DNA of 17,380 bases from Tannerellaceae bacterium (GTDB lineage Bacteria > Bacteroidota > Bacteroidia > Bacteroidales > Tannerellaceae): the NCBI GenBank assembly GCA_020860805.1, contig JAJBTP010000528.1, forward strand, positions 1-17,380, read 5' to 3'. The notes beneath the pieces are model-generated. The model was not told where the DNA came from and did not search any database. It was given only the letters and a program-made list of their open reading frames with translations. Of the stretch, positions 16,297 to 17,380 are shown piece by piece. Positions within the stretch are counted from its first letter, which is position 1. Each line of letters starts with the position of its first letter. The position numbers and the translations under genes were made by a program.

Positions 16297-16304
16297 CAAA
16301 AGTA
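16297..16304 (-). promoter_or_regulatory. Candidate -7 box of the TonB-dependent receptor gene
   Basis: TACTTTTG on the minus strand matches the TAnnTTTG -7 consensus of Bacteroidota, but no good TTG lies 19-21 bp upstream. The box overlaps the proximal arm of the inverted repeat at 16301-16330, as expected of a repressible promoter. It predicts a start near 16290, which favours the receptor ATG at 16261. Confidence 0.45.
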
Positions 16305-16330
16305 ACACGATTTATTTAACTTGTGTCACT
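16301..16330. promoter_or_regulatory. NikR-type operator between the NikR-like gene and the receptor
   Basis: AGTAACAC (16301-16308) and GTGTCACT (16323-16330) are inverted repeats matching in 7 of 8 bases with a 14-bp spacer. Half-site spacing is 22 bp centre to centre, the same as in the E. coli NikR site GTATGA-N16-TCATAC. The sequence of the arms differs. The site lies over the receptor's candidate -7 box, directly downstream of the ribbon-helix-helix regulator gene. Repression is inferred. Confidence 0.6.
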
Positions 16331-16349
16331 AATCAGTAAAAAAAATGGG

Positions 16350-16751
16350 TTAATCCGCCCGGCTCATAACCAGTTTACCATGTTTTAGGCCTTTTATGGT
16401 GGTTAATTTATCTGCCAGTTCTGTCAAACGGAAGGCAGTTCCGGTAACGGTAGCAATGTGAAGACAAAAGTTTTGGTTCAGGTAATATTGGGAAGAAGAC
16501 AAGATAACATCGGTATATTGTTGCTGAATTGTAGCGATACGGGAACCAATATCTTTTTTGGCCTGATCGTACATCAGTACAATTGTTCCGGCTACAATAT
16601 GATTGCACTGCCACTTCTTCTCGGCTACATTTTTTTCTATCAGAAAACGGATGGCCTGCGAACGGTTGGCAAACCCGTTTTCAATCACATACTCATCCAA
16701 TGAGTCCAGTATTTCTTCTTCAAGCGATACACCAAAACGTTTTAAAGACAT
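16350..16751 (-). CDS. NikR-like ribbon-helix-helix regulator lacking most canonical nickel ligands
   Basis: This 133-residue protein has the same length as E. coli NikR. The N-terminal ribbon-helix-helix is clear (RFGVSLEEEILDSLDEYVIENGFANRSQAIRFLIEK, residues 5-40), followed by the ACT-like tetramerisation domain (GTIVLMYDQAKKDIGSRIATIQQQ, CLHIATVTG, LKHGKLV). Aligned by hand to E. coli NikR, the high-affinity nickel ligands His76, His87 and His89 become Gln77, Gln88 and Tyr90; only Cys95 is kept as Cys96. It may therefore sense another metal, bind nickel differently, or work without metal. It lies 67 bp upstream of the TonB-dependent receptor with a NikR-like operator between, so receptor repression is its likely job. 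The alignment relies on my recall of the E. coli sequence. Confidence 0.8.
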   Translation of the reverse strand: MSLKRFGVSLEEEILDSLDEYVIENGFANRSQAIRFLIEKNVAEKKWQCNHIVAGTIVLMYDQAKKDIGSRIATIQQQYTDVILSSSQYYLNQNFCLHIATVTGTAFRLTELADKLTTIKGLKHGKLVMSRAD

Positions 16752-16774
16752 AAAAATCCTCCATTTTAGGGTTG

Positions 16775-16807
16775 TAAAGATAAAAAACTTTTAAATGGGT
16801 AAACAAC
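16775..16807 (-). promoter_or_regulatory. Possible promoter of the NikR-like gene
   Basis: On the minus strand GTTG (16807-16804), a 21-bp spacer and TATCTTTA (16782-16775) resemble the Bacteroidota -33/-7 pair, with the last base of the -7 box off consensus. It lies 24 bp before the ATG. The match is weaker than at the IclR operon. Confidence 0.35.
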
Positions 16808-16845
16808 TTTTTCCCGGAGGAGTTACAGGTAAAGACAGAAGTAAA

Positions 16846-16875
16846 AAGTTAAAGAAGTGAAGGAGTTAAGAATAA
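16846..16875 (+). repeat. 30-nt intergenic repeat, copy 2
   Basis: This stretch matches the reverse complement of 1023-1052 in 29 of 30 bases (one G/T difference). It lies in the spacer between the divergent NikR-like gene and the small plus-strand gene. It has no coding sense and no clear promoter boxes. Confidence 0.6.
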
Positions 16876-16922
16876 CTTTTTTGACTTTCTGTTTTTTAAT
16901 AAAAACTAAAAAGAAAGTAATT

Positions 16923-17177
16923 ATGGATAACATGCGTGATAACGATTACGATTATACTGCAAAAGAACGTTTGCAGGACGATGCACAGATTGCTAAAGAC
17001 AAAGCACATTTAGAAGCTGATAAAGCAAAAGCCAATACAAAAGACTGGCAGGAAGATGCGGACGATAAAGCAACCCATGCATCCAACACCGTAAAAGAAA
17101 AAGCGGAAGAAGTAGGTGACGCTATCAAAGAAAAATACCATCAGGCAAAAGACTGGGTAGACGAAAAGATGGACTAA
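16923..17177 (+). CDS. Small charged helical protein of unknown function (LEA/stress-protein-like)
   Basis: This 84-residue protein has no cysteine, no signal peptide and no membrane segment. It is rich in Lys, Asp, Glu and Ala, with heptad-like helical stretches (KDKAHLEADKAKANTKDW, NTVKEKAEEVGDAIKEKYHQ) and a Trp before the acidic C-terminal DEKMD. This recalls LEA-like or CsbD-like stress proteins, but I cannot place it in a family. I choose the ATG at 16923, after an A-rich leader; an upstream GTG at 16857 would add a hydrophobic stretch lying in the intergenic repeat and is unlikely. It is the only plus-strand gene here and is transcribed away from the NikR-like gene. A hairpin follows 17 bp after its stop. 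Confidence 0.7.
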   Translation: MDNMRDNDYDYTAKERLQDDAQIAKDKAHLEADKAKANTKDWQEDADDKATHASNTVKEKAEEVGDAIKEKYHQAKDWVDEKMD

Positions 17178-17194
17178 AACCTGGTATTATATCC

Positions 17195-17252
17195 GAAGGG
17201 ACTGCTCCAAAAGACTGTTTATTTACAGATACACTTTCGGAACAGTCCCTTC
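17195..17252 (+). terminator. Long stem-loop after the small plus-strand gene
   Basis: GAAGGGACTGCTCC (17195-17208) pairs with 17239-17252 in 13 of 14 positions. Pairing continues inward: TCCAAAAG with CTTTCGGA, one mismatch. The loop region contains a short CTGT/ACAG stem. A mixed TCTTATGTG follows and not a clean T-run, so it may be a terminator or a 3'-end stabilising structure. Confidence 0.5.
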
Positions 17253-17282
17253 TTATGTGAAGATAATACCTTCTGCCTGCGT

Positions 17283-17380
17283 GGACTCCTCGCTGAAAAA
17301 TGTTCTCTTTCTTTTTATTATTTTCTTTCTCTAAATTAATATTATATTATTATTAATAATATTATTATATATAATATATT
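17283..17380. other. AT-rich non-coding tail at the window edge
   Basis: After a pyrimidine-rich part, the last 50 or so bases consist almost only of A and T, with ATTATTAATAAT as a perfect short palindrome. I see no gene, and the function of the stretch cannot be judged because the window ends here. Confidence 0.4.

Noticed and set aside
16857..16922. GTG start of the small plus-strand gene
   Set aside because: The extension would be hydrophobic and encoded in the intergenic repeat; the ATG at 16923 follows a normal A-rich leader.
17320..17380. Replication origin or attachment site in the AT-rich tail
   Set aside because: Only AT richness and a short palindrome are seen; no DnaA boxes, integrase or tRNA gene, and the window ends there.

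Overview
The window looks like part of a chromosome from a gut-type member of the Bacteroidales (Bacteroides/Parabacteroides relatives). The support is moderate G+C with AT-rich spacers, promoters of the Bacteroidota type (TTG ... TAnnTTTG) without classical -35/-10 boxes, weak Shine-Dalgarno sequences, a TonB-dependent receptor, a fused CcsBA cytochrome c maturation protein, and lipoprotein signals. The genus cannot be fixed from sequence alone. I see no phage, insertion sequence, CRISPR array, tRNA or rRNA.

Positions 14253 down to 24 (minus strand) read as one ten-gene operon. A Bacteroidota-type promoter (14223-14253) and two near-identical operator-like palindromes 21 bp apart (14169-14203) precede an IclR-family regulator. 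It is followed by a di-heme beta-propeller cytochrome c, a RidA/chorismatase-like protein, a cupin lipoprotein, a 1331-residue exported protein (NPCBM, hydrazine-synthase-alpha-like, two hemes, FGE/sulfatase-modifying-type domain), the heme-attachment protein CcsBA, a small VOC-fold protein, DhaK, DhaL and an LsrF-type aldolase/thiolase. A hairpin terminator (24-75) closes it. Two non-coding structures lie inside the operon: a stem-loop between the large cytochrome gene and ccsBA, and a 132-bp inverted-repeat element between dhaK and dhaL.

My reading is that the operon encodes an undescribed periplasm-to-cytoplasm catabolic route. Exported c-type cytochromes and perhaps the cupin would act on a small polyhydroxylated or keto compound outside the inner membrane. 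CcsBA would attach their hemes. The cytoplasmic kinase (DhaK/DhaL), an isomerase-like VOC protein and an LsrF thiolase would then convert the product to central metabolites. This resembles the autoinducer-2 (Lsr) pathway with LsrK and LsrG replaced. The substrate is unknown, and no transporter is encoded in the operon.

Positions 14295-16807 form a second unit on the same strand: a NikR-like ribbon-helix-helix regulator lacking three of the four canonical nickel ligands, then a TonB-dependent receptor. The receptor is split by a frameshift explained exactly by a 5-bp tandem duplication. An inverted repeat with 22-bp half-site spacing, the geometry of NikR operators, lies between them over the receptor's candidate promoter. 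A terminator follows the receptor.

The right end carries one small plus-strand gene for a highly charged helical protein, a long hairpin, and a very AT-rich tail.
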